Shown: positions 1 through 9,886, counted from the stretch's first letter. The stretch: DNA of 64,000 nt from Cupriavidus taiwanensis (GCF_900250115.1 NZ_LT984804.1:2185301-2249300); one strand, 5' to 3'. Notes: generated by a model from the letters alone, not told the origin. Translations and numbers: made by a program.

Positions 1-2
1 GA

Positions 3-476
3 ATGTTTCACACCGCCATTGCCCTCGTGGCGGTGGCTTGTGGCCTGGTGGCGTTGTTCAAGTACGGCGAGATTGGAACCCGCACCCGCCCCGGCCGTCT
101 CTACGTGTGGCTGACTGCAGCGACAGCATTTACCGGGCTCTTTATCTTCCACCATGGCGGATTCGGACCGCCCCACGCACTGGCGATACTGACACTTGTC
201 GTCCTGGCCATCGCCGGTGTTGCTGAACGTCGCGGGGGAACGGGTGTGGCGCGCTACACGGCAGTACTGGGCTACTCACTCACGCTGTTCTTCCATCTGA
301 TTCCCGGATTGACCGAGACCGGCACGCGCGTGCCGGTGGGCGCTCCGGCCTTCACCGGTCCGGAAGACCCGACGCTTAAAGCAATAGTTGGCATCGCCTT
401 CCTGATCTACCTGATCGGCGCAGTCATCCAAGTCTCTCGCATTCGGCGCTCCCGCCGAATGGCGGTCACCCTCTGA
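3..476 (+). CDS. small integral membrane protein of unknown function
   Basis: I do not recognise the family. The 157-residue product is strongly hydrophobic with about four membrane segments: an N-terminal helix, a segment near residues 35-50, one near 58-72, one near 88-102, and a last helix near 128-145 followed by a basic tail (RIRRSRR). That pattern suggests an inner-membrane protein with a cytoplasmic C-terminus. The ATG is the first in the window, so upstream sequence is missing and a ribosome binding site cannot be judged. Nothing around it indicates a role; the next gene is a hydrolase 220 bp downstream. Confidence 0.6.
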   Translation: MFHTAIALVAVACGLVALFKYGEIGTRTRPGRLYVWLTAATAFTGLFIFHHGGFGPPHALAILTLVVLAIAGVAERRGGTGVARYTAVLGYSLTLFFHLIPGLTETGTRVPVGAPAFTGPEDPTLKAIVGIAFLIYLIGAVIQVSRIRRSRRMAVTL

Positions 477-695
477 ACTCTCCGCCGCGCCGACTGGCTG
501 GATGTAGCCGGTGGGTCGGTAACAGCGACGATCCCGAGATCGCTTTTTGACTGGAGTATTTGCGCAGTTTCCCAATGCCGGATTCCACCAATGCCTTTTT
601 CGCCTGACATGCCGGCAGTTTGTCCTGCATCCGCTCAGGCCGTTACCCATGATTCGGTGGCGAAGCTCGCCACCAGCTTGCCAGGAGATGCTGTC

Positions 696-1631
696 ATGAA
701 TCGGCTATTCGCCTATTGCATATCATCGTTGGGTGTTCTCCCTAAATCAGGCCATTTGGCGGACCGTGACCTCGCAGTCCCGGCGGCGGCCGCTCGCACG
801 TTGTACGCGACGGTAGGAAACGACAGGATTGGCTATCGCAGGTTCGGTCGGGGTCCGATGATCATTCTCGCCAACCGCTTACGCGGCACGCTCGATACAT
901 GGGATCCATTGTTCCTGGATGAACTGGCGTCGCGATACACCGTCGTCACTGTCGACTATCCCGGCATCGCGTATTCGACTGGCAAACTGCCCGATGCCAT
1001 GGCGACGGCATCGAAGTTCATCGACGATTTCGCCAATGCAATCGAGGCTGAACGCTTTGTCATCCTCGGCTGGTCGTGGGGCGGTCTTGTGGCTCAGACC
1101 TACCTTTTAGAGCACACCCAACGCATAACTCAGGCGATCCTGATTGGAACCAACCCTCCGGGGCACAATGAGATCCCGCTGCAGCAGGTGTTTCTCGACC
1201 GGGCATTCAAACCAGTGAACGATCTCGCGGATGAGGAAATTCTGTTCTTCGAGCCAGCTTCCGAGGCAAGCCGCGCTCAGGCCAAGGCCTCACACGGACG
1301 GATCTATGCAAGGGCTGGCGTTGCTTCCAGGATACCATCCACGCCCGATGAGTTCGCGCCGTACTTCAAGGCGGCGGAGGGTTTTCACAACGACGAAGAG
1401 CGCCGACGGGAACGCATGGAGCAGGTAGATTTGCCTATCCTGGTCATCGCCGGAGACCACGATACAAGCACCGCTGGACAGAACTGGTTTCCTTTGATCG
1501 GAAAGATGCGGCAAGCACAGTTCATTTTCTTCTCCGAAACTGGGCACGCTCCGCAGCACCAATACCCCGCTCTTGTATCCGACTACATTCACGATTTTTT
1601 GTCCAAGACGTCTCTTGACAGCAGGCAGTGA
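696..1631 (+). CDS. alpha/beta hydrolase
   Basis: A 311-residue alpha/beta-fold hydrolase. The nucleophile elbow is G-W-S-W-G-G (serine near residue 132), the acid is probably in AGDHD and the catalytic histidine in ETGHAPQ near the C-terminus. The oxyanion region is less canonical (ANRLRGT rather than HG-G). The frame is open back to an ATG at 591, but I chose 696 because AGGAG lies at 682-686, eight bases ahead, whereas 591 has no site. The substrate cannot be predicted. It converges with the haloperoxidase-like gene, with hairpins between the two genes. Confidence 0.8.
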   Translation: MNRLFAYCISSLGVLPKSGHLADRDLAVPAAAARTLYATVGNDRIGYRRFGRGPMIILANRLRGTLDTWDPLFLDELASRYTVVTVDYPGIAYSTGKLPDAMATASKFIDDFANAIEAERFVILGWSWGGLVAQTYLLEHTQRITQAILIGTNPPGHNEIPLQQVFLDRAFKPVNDLADEEILFFEPASEASRAQAKASHGRIYARAGVASRIPSTPDEFAPYFKAAEGFHNDEERRRERMEQVDLPILVIAGDHDTSTAGQNWFPLIGKMRQAQFIFFSETGHAPQHQYPALVSDYIHDFLSKTSLDSRQ

Positions 1632-1851
1632 GTTCTGCGCAAGGCGGCCCAAGCAGCAGGTGGCGCGCATCACTGACGTGGATCGCGCCCCCTGAACAGC
1701 CCGGCAGAAACGAACGCATCAGCGTCACTGCTAATTCGTCGCCTTTGATTTGCCGCTATTGCCTTCGACTCTTGGCATCTGGACGTGCTGGCGGCTGCCG
1801 AGGATCGGTCGCATCGGGGCAACGCCTGTTGCCCCAGCAGGCATGGGAACG

Positions 1852-1880
1852 AGGCCAGCCATGGGGCCTGGCCTGGTTTT
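1852..1880 (+). terminator. hairpin terminator between convergent hydrolases
   Basis: AGGCCAG (1852-1858) pairs with CTGGCCT (1868-1874) and is followed by GGTTTT, a plausible rho-independent stop for the plus-strand hydrolase. A second perfect 7-bp stem, GGGGCAA/TTGCCCC, lies at 1816-1835. Confidence 0.5.
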
Positions 1881-1882
1881 GA

Positions 1883-2707
1883 TCAGGACCGGATAAATGC
1901 CAGCAGGTCCGCGTTGATGGTTTCGGCATGCGTGGTAGGCATGCCATGCGGGAAGCCCTTGTAGGTCTTCAGCGTGCCGTTGCGCAACAGCTTTGCCGAG
2001 AGCGGCGCGGAGTCGGCGTAAGGGACGATCTGGTCGTCGTCGCCGTGCATTACCAGCGTTGGCACGGCAATCTTCTTCAGGTCTTCCGTAAAGTCCGTCT
2101 GGGAAAATGCAACGATGCCATCGTAGTGTGCCTTGGCCCCGCCCTGCATGCCCTGGCGCCACCAGTTCCCGATCACCCCTTCGTCCGCCCTGACACCTGG
2201 GCGGTTGAAGCCATAGAAGGGACCCGCAGGGATATCGCGATAGAACTGCGCCCGGTTTTGGGCCACCTGCGCCTGGAAGCCGTCGAAGACTTCCTTCGGC
2301 AAGCCGTCCGGATTGGCTTCTGTCTTGACCATCAACGGCGGCACAGCGGCTATCAGGACGGCCTTCGCGACGCGGCTTTCGCCGTGTCGCGCCAGATAGC
2401 GCACGACTTCGCCGCCGCCGGTCGAATGCCCGACGTGGACAGCGTTGTTCAGGTCCAGGTGCGACGTTAGCGTTGCCAGGTCGTCGGCATAGTGGTTCAT
2501 GTCATGGCCGCTAGCGGTCTGGGTTGATCGGCCGTGGCCGCGACGATCATGCGCAATCACGCGGAACCCATGATTCAGGAAGAACATCATCTGCGCGTCC
2601 CAGTCGTCGGCGCTCAGCGGCCATCCATGAGAAAAAACAATGGGCTGGCCGCTACCCCAATCCTTGTAGAAGATTTCCACACCATCCTTGGTCCTGACCG
2701 TCTGCAT
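1883..2707 (-). CDS. non-heme chloroperoxidase / arylesterase-type alpha/beta hydrolase
   Basis: A 274-residue protein of the cofactor-free haloperoxidase (Cpo) family. The features are [12 protein letters not shown] (oxyanion HGWP), the elbow GHSTGGGE (serine near 98), HDRRGHGRS, the acid in [10 protein letters not shown] and the histidine in FPHGMP. Length and all motifs match the family, whose members act as esterases and perhydrolases and are often induced by peroxide or aromatic compounds. The physiological substrate is unknown. The next gene on the same strand, upstream of it, is a broken isochorismatase-family gene. Confidence 0.9.
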   Translation of the reverse strand: MQTVRTKDGVEIFYKDWGSGQPIVFSHGWPLSADDWDAQMMFFLNHGFRVIAHDRRGHGRSTQTASGHDMNHYADDLATLTSHLDLNNAVHVGHSTGGGEVVRYLARHGESRVAKAVLIAAVPPLMVKTEANPDGLPKEVFDGFQAQVAQNRAQFYRDIPAGPFYGFNRPGVRADEGVIGNWWRQGMQGGAKAHYDGIVAFSQTDFTEDLKKIAVPTLVMHGDDDQIVPYADSAPLSAKLLRNGTLKTYKGFPHGMPTTHAETINADLLAFIRS

Positions 2708-2827
2708 GGCATTGCCTCCCAGTTAATTGCCCCTGTTCGCAGGAGCGGCGATGAACGTCTTTTGACCTTCCAGCTAACGATGCAAAACACACCATACCGA
2801 AGGATCGCCGCCTCCAAGGAAGCGACT

Positions 2828-3076
2828 TCAGGATGGCTGCCGTGGTACGACGCCCGAGTTAGCTCGATGGTGTGGCACATAAAGCACCTTAACGCGGGCG
2901 GCGCGTACCGTGGTCACAACCTTGTTCAGGTTCGCCAGCGTCCCGACCTGGTCCGCGACTGGCTTGGCCCGGCCATTGAGCTTGCCGGCCACGCTGAGGA
3001 AATCGTTGCAGGGATCGACAAGCAGCAATCCTGTGGCATCGGCGGAATACGGCCCTGGTTTGCTCGCGTCTGTCAT
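2828..3076 (-). pseudogene. truncated isochorismatase-family (cysteine hydrolase) gene
   Basis: Only the N-terminal part of a cysteine hydrolase survives. The first strand carries the catalytic-aspartate motif LLLVDPCNDF, and a later strand reads VKVLYVPHHR. After that the frame runs into unrelated residues and stops after 82 codons, against about 180-220 in intact members. The catalytic lysine and cysteine regions are absent. I placed the start at 3076, where GAGGGCG precedes an ATG; the frame is open to 3151. Similarity stops abruptly near 2850, so this looks like a deletion with the following hydrolase brought close. Confidence 0.65.
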
Positions 3077-3182
3077 CTCGCCCTCATTTCCATCTCCACT
3101 GCTGGTCATCATTTCTTGAAACCTCAATCCCCGGCTACGTAAAATCGGCAAATGTCGCCTGGTCTTTGCAAGGCCTCCGGAG

Positions 3183-4160
3183 GTGAAGCACCAACCAGGG
3201 AGCGATCCATTGACACAACTGGTCTGCCCGGAATTCGATGAATTCGAGGCCGCGCTTTACGGCGTCCAGGGAAGGTACGTGTTGCGGTCCAGACCACAAC
3301 GGGATTGGCGACTGAAGCTGATCGACCTCAACGGGGTGGCGATCATGATGGGCCGAGAGGGGGCGCCAACAGCCTATTCGGGCATCGGCATGCCTGACTA
3401 CTTCAATATCTTCATTCCTCTGAGTGCACAGCAATGCACTATCGTCGATGGCCGGGCCTTCGACGCGCAGACCGTCGGATGGATGGCGCCCGATCTGATG
3501 TTCCACATCGTTGCAGAGCGAGCAGCAAGCTGGCTGACAGTGGCGATTTCCGCACCGTTGGTGATGCACTGGGTCCACACTCATGCCGACGAGTTTGACG
3601 CGACGCTGCTGTCCAACAACCTGGTGTGCACCGGGCGCCGGGGCGTGATTGCACTACTGACGACGATATGGCGAATCATGCGTGTCGAGCGCGATGATCC
3701 CGCCCAATTGCGCTATCCAGGCGCTGAGCTTGCTGCGCGAACCGAACTGGTCGACCTGGTGTTTCGCGCCGTGCTTACGATCGATGAAGGCGCGGCCAGT
3801 ATCCGGCAAAAGCCTCGCCATCGGCAGATTCTCAGCCGGGCACTGGACCTGCTCAGTTTAATGGGGGAAACGCCAATCTTTGTGAACGATCTCTGCGCGG
3901 CTGCCGAAGCGTCCGAGCGCAGCGTCCGCAACGTATTTCATCGATACCTGGGCATGGGGCCTCACCGCTATCTGGCGCTGTACCGCATGCACGCCATCCG
4001 TGTGGCGCTATGCAACGCTGCGCCTGGCGATACGGTATCCGGCATCTGCGGACGGTTCGGTGTATGGGACTTCGGTCGGTTCGCCGCTCTCTACAGCGCC
4101 CACTTCGGCGTTCTGCCATCGCAAACGCTAAGGGCTCGCCGCGCATCGGCGAGAGTGTGA
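3183..4160 (+). CDS. AraC-family transcriptional regulator
   Basis: A roughly 325-residue activator with an N-terminal ligand-binding half and a C-terminal double helix-turn-helix (residues about 215-318). The DNA-binding signature includes LCAAAEASERSVRNVFHRYLG and, in the second helix-turn-helix, SGICGRFGVWDFGRFAALYSAHFG. The frame opens with a GTG at 3183; a TTG at 3210 preceded by GGGAG is an equally good start. The 3' end overlaps the remnant of a Bug receptor, so the last residues may not be original. The likely target is a neighbouring catabolic gene, but none intact remains downstream. Confidence 0.8.
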   Translation: MKHQPGSDPLTQLVCPEFDEFEAALYGVQGRYVLRSRPQRDWRLKLIDLNGVAIMMGREGAPTAYSGIGMPDYFNIFIPLSAQQCTIVDGRAFDAQTVGWMAPDLMFHIVAERAASWLTVAISAPLVMHWVHTHADEFDATLLSNNLVCTGRRGVIALLTTIWRIMRVERDDPAQLRYPGAELAARTELVDLVFRAVLTIDEGAASIRQKPRHRQILSRALDLLSLMGETPIFVNDLCAAAEASERSVRNVFHRYLGMGPHRYLALYRMHAIRVALCNAAPGDTVSGICGRFGVWDFGRFAALYSAHFGVLPSQTLRARRASARV

Positions 4161-4548
4161 CTGGTCTGACGCTGGCACGCTGGCGACGACCGCCGCGTGG
4201 GCGCAGACCACCTGGCCAACCAAGCCGGTGACACTGCTGGTCGGCTTTCCGCCCGGTGGCCAGACCGACTTTGCGGGACGTGCGCTGCTTAACGGCGTGC
4301 AGAGTTCGCTCGGGCAGTTGTTTGTCATCGACAACAAGGCCGGCGTGAACGGCAATATCGCCTCCATTGAGGTCATGCGCGCGGCGCCCGACGGGAACAA
4401 GCTGCTGGTAGGCAACGGCTCGATGACGATCATGCCGCATGTCTACACCACCGGCGGCCGCACGCCCGAGCAGCTCGCAGCGCTGACCCGCACCCACTAC
4501 AAGATGTGGGGCGAGGTGGTGAAGGCCAACAACATCGCGGCTGATTAA
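4160..4548 (+). pseudogene. internally deleted Bug-type (TTT) solute receptor remnant
   Basis: In the frame of 4171-4548 the sequence reads the end of a signal peptide (TLATTAAWAQTTWPTKP), then the Bug N-terminal lobe (VTLLVGFPPGGQTDFAGR, VIDNKAGVNGNIA). It then jumps from the strand ending GNGSMTIMPHVY directly to the C-terminal end, RTHYKMWGEVVKANNIAAD. About 200 residues between are missing compared with the intact paralogue at 7704. The true start codon and the first part of the signal peptide have been replaced by the AraC gene end. A 106-residue product could be made from a GTG at 4228 but could not form the two-lobed fold. Confidence 0.8.
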
Positions 4549-5104
4549 GGCTGCGCAGGCCGGTGAATGCCGGCCTGTCGCCAGCGCCGCGTCGCAACAC
4601 TACGTCCGCGCTACACGCAAATAATGCACGGAAGACCGATGATCCGACGGCTGAGTCCGCAGCCATGATCGGTCGTTCACCGTTACCCGACGAACGACCG
4701 AAGTACCTTCGGCTGCTGTCTCAACGCAGAGTTAAGGAAGGGTCGGAGCAACATGAACTTACGCCGATTTCCGAGACTCGACGCCTGCGTGCTCGCCAAA
4801 TCCGAAGCTTGTCTTAGATCAGCTGTGCTGGCTTGGCCTGCGACACGGCACTGTGGCGGCGCTAGTTGAGACGTGACGCCACCCTTGCTTTCATGCTGTT
4901 GCGATGCACAGATTTTGGAGCACTATCCACAGATTCGCCAAAACGCACAGCATTGTGACCTGCGTTTCGAGTTCTGACGTGGGCCACTCCGCGTCCATAC
5001 CGTGGAGCGACTGCACAAGTCCACCTGGGGCTTGCCCACATGTGTACGCCGCGTCGGACATATTGCGAAGGTCGGCTATACCTGAGCGACGGCGGGCGGT
5101 TCAA
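4549..5104. other. intergenic region without a recognisable gene
   Basis: Open frames here are short and lack family features. A perfect 8-bp stem, CAGGCCGG/CCGGCCTG (4556-4577), follows the Bug remnant and may be its old terminator. Nothing else stands out. Confidence 0.4.
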
Positions 5105-5986
5105 TCAGTGAAATCCGTCAAACGCCTGCTGTACGCATGCCGCGATCCGGCTGGCCAGGAAGTTCAGCGGGAAGTGGTCCGATGTCACGGCGAAGCTGCG
5201 GAACATGACCTCGTGCGAAAAAGGGATCTCGCACAGATCGGCAAGACCAAGCGATCGGCTCACGATTGGGCTGACGATCGATACGCCAAGGCCCTTGCCG
5301 ACCATCTTGCAGATGGTGGTGGCGTAAGGCGTTTCGATGGCAAGCGTTCTGGCCCCTGTTGGGAAGTGGCTATCGATCTCGCGCCGGTTTGCGCTTTCGG
5401 TAGGTAGCGAGATGAAGTGCTCTTCTTCGAAGTCGGCGGGCTCCAGGATGGCTCGGGTTGCCAGCCGGTGCGAACGGGGCACGATGCAAACGCCGCGCGC
5501 GACGTTGATTTCCCTGTAGTGCAGGCTCGGCAAGTCAGTCGGGACCGAGCAAAATCCGATATCGCAAAACCCGGTGGCCGTCCATTTTGCGACGACATCG
5601 GATCTGCCGGTATTCAGCGACACGGGAATATCGGGAAAACGTTGCCGAAAAATAGCCAATGCATCCGGTAACACGCTTTCAGCAATGGAGCCGACTGCCC
5701 CAATGCGAAGCAGGCCAGTGCCTCTGCGCCGAATCGAATTAGCGCTTTCGTCCAGCGATTCGAGTCCCATGAACGCCCGTTCGACTTCGGCATAGAACGC
5801 TTCAGCCTCGGCGGTCGGGAGCAATTTTGTCCCCACCCGCTGGAACAGCTGGAATCCCACGTTGCGTTCAAGCAACCCAATCCACCGGCTGACATTTGGC
5901 TGTGAGGTATGCAGGAGGCCCGCCGCCGTGGTCATGGAGCGTGACATCATAACGGCGCGAAATGCCTCAATCTCCTTGAAATTCAT
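5105..5986 (-). CDS. LysR-family regulator divergent from the lyase gene
   Basis: A 293-residue LysR protein with an N-terminal winged helix-turn-helix (MNFKEIEAFRAVMMSRSMTTAA, then TSQPNVSRWIGLLE) and a C-terminal effector domain (RIGAVGSIAESVLPDAL, GKGLGVSIVSP). The frame is open to 6082, but the ATG at 5986 has AGGAG upstream and matches the usual N-terminus. It is divergent from the argininosuccinate-lyase-like gene with about 160 bp between start codons, the usual layout for a LysR controlling its neighbour. The effector is presumably the substrate of the lyase/receptor pair; that is inference. Confidence 0.88.
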   Translation of the reverse strand: MNFKEIEAFRAVMMSRSMTTAAGLLHTSQPNVSRWIGLLERNVGFQLFQRVGTKLLPTAEAEAFYAEVERAFMGLESLDESANSIRRRGTGLLRIGAVGSIAESVLPDALAIFRQRFPDIPVSLNTGRSDVVAKWTATGFCDIGFCSVPTDLPSLHYREINVARGVCIVPRSHRLATRAILEPADFEEEHFISLPTESANRREIDSHFPTGARTLAIETPYATTICKMVGKGLGVSIVSPIVSRSLGLADLCEIPFSHEVMFRSFAVTSDHFPLNFLASRIAACVQQAFDGFH

Positions 5987-6146
5987 CGATCCGACTCCTG
6001 AAAACGCGGATTGTGACACGCGGGCAGCTCGCCTGTCGGGCCGCTGACCCATATCGAAATTGTATAAGAAGCTATGAACCACTTATTTGACCAATGGGTT
6101 GCATAAAACCAAACTCGATGCAGGTCTTCTTGAATCGAGTTCGAAA

Positions 6147-7688
6147 ATGGAATCCAAAGTCAGCCGCCGCCTGAGACAGCCTCCTGCTCCGCAGGTGATT
6201 CAGTATATATTTCAGCCCCGTACCACGCGGGAATTCTTCAACAAGAATTTCGACGTTCTCACCCAGATTAATCTGGCCCATCTGGTAATGCTGGATCGTC
6301 AGGATATTCTGGACAAAACCACGACATCGACCTTGGCTAAGGTCCTCCTGAAAATCCATCAGGACGGCCCCGACGCAATCGAGCTAGATCCGGCAAGAGA
6401 AGACGCCTATTTCAATTACGAGGCGCACCTGATCCGGCTGGTTGGCCAGAATCTCGGCGGGCGCCTGCACACGGCGCGCAGCCGTAACGATATTGGCGCC
6501 ACCAACGACCGGATTCGCGCACGCGGCTACGTGATGCGGATTTGCGCCGCGCTCGTGGCGCTATGCGACAGCGCGCTGGAACAGGCCGATGCCTACGCCG
6601 GTCATGTCATGCCGGGCTATACCCATATGCAGGCTGCCCAGCCCATCACCTACGGTTACTACTTTTCGGCGTTGGTTGAAGCGTGGTCGCGAGACATCGA
6701 CCGGCTGCAGCATGTACTGGAAACTGTCGATGGCTGCCCGATGGGCGCATGCGCGCTGGCTGGCACGTCGTTTCCCATCGATCGCACACTGACAAGCAAC
6801 CTGCTCGGCTTCAGCCAGCCGCTTGGCAACGCGCTGGACAGCGTTGCATCGCGGGACTTTGCACTGGAACTCAGTGCGGCGCTCTCGATCCTGATGATCA
6901 CGTGCAGCCGGATGGTGCAGGACTTCTATATCTGGTCGACGCCGGAATACGGCTTCCTGACGTTTCCCGACAGCATTGCCGGCACGTCGAGCATCATGCC
7001 GCAGAAGAAGAACCCCGTCGTGCTGGAGTACCTGCGCGGCAAGACTGCTCATCTGGTAGGTCTGACCTCGGCCGCGCTGACCACTGTGAAATCCACGCAC
7101 TTCACCCATTCCGGCGACAGCAGCCGCGAGAGCACGCGTACCTGCTGGGAGAGTTGTGAAGAGGCGCTGAAATGCCTGGATTTGATGGCGCTGCTGGTGC
7201 GTGATGTGCAACCGGAACGCGAGCGTATGGCGTCGCGCGCCTCGAACGATTTCTCCGCAGTGACCGATCTTGCCGACCTGCTCGTGCGTAACGCCGATCT
7301 TTCGTTCCGCGATGCGCACCATATCATCGGCGCCGTGGTACGGCGTGCACTTGACGAGCGTTTGCCGGCAATCGCGATCACTACCGGGATGATCGACGAC
7401 GCGACGCAACAGCAGGTTGGGCGTCGAGCCGCGCTCTCGGCAGAGGACGTTGCAAAATGCCTCGATCCAATCTGCAATGTGAATGGGCGACAGTCGTACG
7501 GGGCACCGGCACCGCAAGGTGTCCGCGAGCGGATCGGTGTACAGCGTTCTGCTCTTAAGGTGCGCGCCGAGGCGCTGGCATCCATCGAGAGACGAATCGC
7601 AGATGCCGCTGCCTCGCTGGAGCAGCATACGCTGGCAATCGCCGCTGCCGGCCACGCGCAGCACGCCCTGACGCACGCCAACTCATAA
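6147..7688 (+). CDS. argininosuccinate lyase-like C-N lyase (aspartase/fumarase superfamily)
   Basis: A 513-residue member of the argininosuccinate lyase branch. The signature loop GTSSIMPQKKNP carries the catalytic serine (near residue 290), and the substrate-binding stretches HTARSRND and GYTHMQAAQP are clear. The frame opens at a TTG at 6087; the ATG at 6147 fits the family N-terminus better although its ribosome site is weak. At about 510 residues it is longer than housekeeping ArgH (about 460). It sits between a LysR and a Bug receptor rather than arginine genes, so it probably eliminates fumarate from an N-substituted aspartate or removes ammonia from an imported acid. The substrate is unknown. 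Confidence 0.82.
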   Translation: MESKVSRRLRQPPAPQVIQYIFQPRTTREFFNKNFDVLTQINLAHLVMLDRQDILDKTTTSTLAKVLLKIHQDGPDAIELDPAREDAYFNYEAHLIRLVGQNLGGRLHTARSRNDIGATNDRIRARGYVMRICAALVALCDSALEQADAYAGHVMPGYTHMQAAQPITYGYYFSALVEAWSRDIDRLQHVLETVDGCPMGACALAGTSFPIDRTLTSNLLGFSQPLGNALDSVASRDFALELSAALSILMITCSRMVQDFYIWSTPEYGFLTFPDSIAGTSSIMPQKKNPVVLEYLRGKTAHLVGLTSAALTTVKSTHFTHSGDSSRESTRTCWESCEEALKCLDLMALLVRDVQPERERMASRASNDFSAVTDLADLLVRNADLSFRDAHHIIGAVVRRALDERLPAIAITTGMIDDATQQQVGRRAALSAEDVAKCLDPICNVNGRQSYGAPAPQGVRERIGVQRSALKVRAEALASIERRIADAAASLEQHTLAIAAAGHAQHALTHANS

Positions 7689-7703
7689 CTGAAGGAGACG
7701 GCC

Positions 7704-8666
7704 ATGATCAAGTTCACTGCAGTGCTGGTCGCAGCCATGGCGTGCTGCTCCGCCGTCAGCGCGCAAGGCTATCCCGACAAGCCCGTAGCCCTCGTCGTAC
7801 CGTTTGCGCCCGGGGGCACCGTCAATCTCACAGCACGGCTGCTGGCCACGCATATGTCCCAGTTGCTTGGACAGCCGGTCGTTGTCGACAACAAGCCAGG
7901 CGCCGGTGGCGCCATCGGCGCGGCGTTCGTTGCCAAGGCACGCGCCGACGGCTACACGCTGCTGTACGCGACAATGGGCAATCAGGTCATTCAACCGCTG
8001 GTGTCGCGCAACCTGAGTTTTTCTCCATCGAAGGACTTCGCGCCCATCGCGCTGTTCGCCACGGTGCCGAATGTGCTGGCCGTCTCCGCGAACACACCGG
8101 CAAAGAATATCGACGAACTGATTCAGTATGCGAAGGCGAATCCCGGCAAGCTCAATATGGGGTCGGCGGGCCAAGGGTCCGTCAACCACATGATCGGTGA
8201 ACTGTTCATGCTGCGCACCGGCGTCAAGTTCACGCACGTGCCGTACAAGGGAGCCGGGCCCGCAACGACGGATCTGCTTGCCGGGCAAATTCAGGTACTG
8301 TTTGCGAATCTTCCCGGCCTGCAGCCCTATGTGAAATCGGGCAAGGTCAGGTTGCTGGGTGTCGCCAGCCGGCAAAGGAATCCGGCGATTCCAGACGTGC
8401 CGACGTTCGCGGAACTCGGGGTCAAGAACGCGGAAACGGAGTCGTGGTCCGCCTTGATGGCCCCCGCCGGCACCAGCCCCGAGATCATCAGAAAGCTGCA
8501 GGACACCATCAGGGTCATTGCTACTGACCGCGCCGTGGTCAAGCAACTGACCACACAAGGCGTGCAGCCACTCTACGGCAACGCGGCAAACCTCGACAAG
8601 GTGATCGGCGACGACACCCGGCGCTGGGCCGAAGTAGTTAAGCACGCCAACATCCAACTGGATTGA
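7704..8666 (+). CDS. Bug-type tripartite tricarboxylate transporter receptor
   Basis: A 320-residue periplasmic solute receptor. A signal peptide ends at VSAQGYPDKP, followed by the family motifs LVVPFAPGG, VVDNKPGAGG, MGSAGQGS, HVPYKGAGPA and VASRQRNPAIPDVPT. GAAGGAGA precedes the ATG, 15 bp after the lyase stop, so the two are one operon. Bug proteins bind carboxylates or amino-acid-derived acids; the adjacent lyase suggests the ligand is an N-substituted dicarboxylate. No TctA/TctB membrane partner is in the window, which is common for orphan receptors in Cupriavidus and Bordetella. Confidence 0.9.
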   Translation: MIKFTAVLVAAMACCSAVSAQGYPDKPVALVVPFAPGGTVNLTARLLATHMSQLLGQPVVVDNKPGAGGAIGAAFVAKARADGYTLLYATMGNQVIQPLVSRNLSFSPSKDFAPIALFATVPNVLAVSANTPAKNIDELIQYAKANPGKLNMGSAGQGSVNHMIGELFMLRTGVKFTHVPYKGAGPATTDLLAGQIQVLFANLPGLQPYVKSGKVRLLGVASRQRNPAIPDVPTFAELGVKNAETESWSALMAPAGTSPEIIRKLQDTIRVIATDRAVVKQLTTQGVQPLYGNAANLDKVIGDDTRRWAEVVKHANIQLD

Positions 8667-8749
8667 CGATGCCGCGGCCCCCATGTTGGATATAGCGCCT
8701 ACTGCGGACTTCCCATATTGTCACGAGCGGGATATTCCAGGACCGCGTC

Positions 8750-8785
8750 CGTTAGCGGCTGTAGATCGGCCGCCAGCCGCTAACG
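8750..8785. terminator. bidirectional hairpin between convergent genes
   Basis: A perfect 12-bp inverted repeat, CGTTAGCGGCTG (8750-8761) and CAGCCGCTAACG (8774-8785) with a 12-nt loop, lies between the convergent Bug receptor and LysR genes. It lacks a long U tract. Confidence 0.55.
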
Positions 8786-8824
8786 AGCGAATAGCCGCTA
8801 CGGGGCGACAGCCGCCTATCCCGC

Positions 8825-9742
8825 TTAATTTCCTGCCAAGCGACCGTCACCAAGACGTAGCTCATGGATCAGTTCGACCAAAGCGCGTAGCCGCACCGGC
8901 ACGAACCTGTGGCCAGAGTAGTAAAGCCTGAGGCCGCCAAACGGCTGGCACCAGGGAACGAGCACGGGGACCAGGGCGCCGGATTTCAGTTCTTCGTCAA
9001 TGAACCATTCCGAGATGAAGCCGATTCCGAGTCCGAGCAGCACCGCCTGCTTGATGGCCGGCATCTCGCTGAGGGCCATGCGCACGGGCAGATCCATCTG
9101 CAGCTTCTGGCTCTTGTGCTCCAGCTCCCATTGATAGATGCCGCCGTGGGACATGCGCATGCCGATGCTCTGGTGCTTGAGCAGATCGCGCGGATGCCTG
9201 GGCGTACCGTTGCGCTTCAGGTAGTCGGGCGTTGCCACGACGAGCATGCGGAGGCTGCGGGAAAGCGGTACGGCGATCATATCCTGCGGCACGGATTCGG
9301 CAAGACGGATGCCCGCATCGAAGCCTTCGGCGACGACGTCGATCAGGCGCGACTCGCTCACGATGTCGATGCGTACCTGGGGATAGCGCTGCGCGTACTG
9401 ATGGAATAGCGGCTCCAGCAGCATGAGGGCTACCCCCTGCGGTGCGTTGATGCGCAAGGTGCCGCTGGGCGCGTCAGACTCGGTTGCCGCCTCTTCGTTG
9501 GCCCGCTGGATTTCGGCAAGCGCTGGCGCTATGCGCTCCACGTAGCGCTGACCCGCATCGGTCATGGCCACGCTGCGCGTCGAGCGGTTGAACAGGCGCA
9601 CTTTCAGCCGCGCCTCCAGGCCCGCAACGGCGCTGCTCACCGCCGTGGTCGACATGCCAAGCTCCAGCGCCGCGCCACGAAAACTGCTGCGGCGCGCGAC
9701 GGCCAGAACCACTTCGAGCTCGGTCATTCCTGTACGGTGCAT
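8825..9742 (-). CDS. LysR-family regulator divergent from aldehyde dehydrogenase
   Basis: A roughly 305-residue LysR protein of the group with the [11 protein letters not shown] hinge. The winged helix spans [20 protein letters not shown] through [15 protein letters not shown], and the effector domain includes [21 protein letters not shown]. Several ATGs are in frame (9793, 9778, 9742, 9727); I prefer 9742 because AGGAC precedes it. It is divergent from the aldehyde dehydrogenase with about 145 bp between, so it probably controls that gene, and it converges on the Bug receptor gene. Confidence 0.85.
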   Translation of the reverse strand: MHRTGMTELEVVLAVARRSSFRGAALELGMSTTAVSSAVAGLEARLKVRLFNRSTRSVAMTDAGQRYVERIAPALAEIQRANEEAATESDAPSGTLRINAPQGVALMLLEPLFHQYAQRYPQVRIDIVSESRLIDVVAEGFDAGIRLAESVPQDMIAVPLSRSLRMLVVATPDYLKRNGTPRHPRDLLKHQSIGMRMSHGGIYQWELEHKSQKLQMDLPVRMALSEMPAIKQAVLLGLGIGFISEWFIDEELKSGALVPVLVPWCQPFGGLRLYYSGHRFVPVRLRALVELIHELRLGDGRLAGN

Positions 9743-9886
9743 AGATTGTCCTGATTTTCGGGATACGTCATCTGCCATAGCACGGCTTATCAAAACAATA
9801 ACGTATTCCTAGACTTCTATGCAGGCGGACGCAGGTGAAGTTTTCCCACCTCCCGTACACGGTAGTCAGACCCCAAAGGAAGCGAC

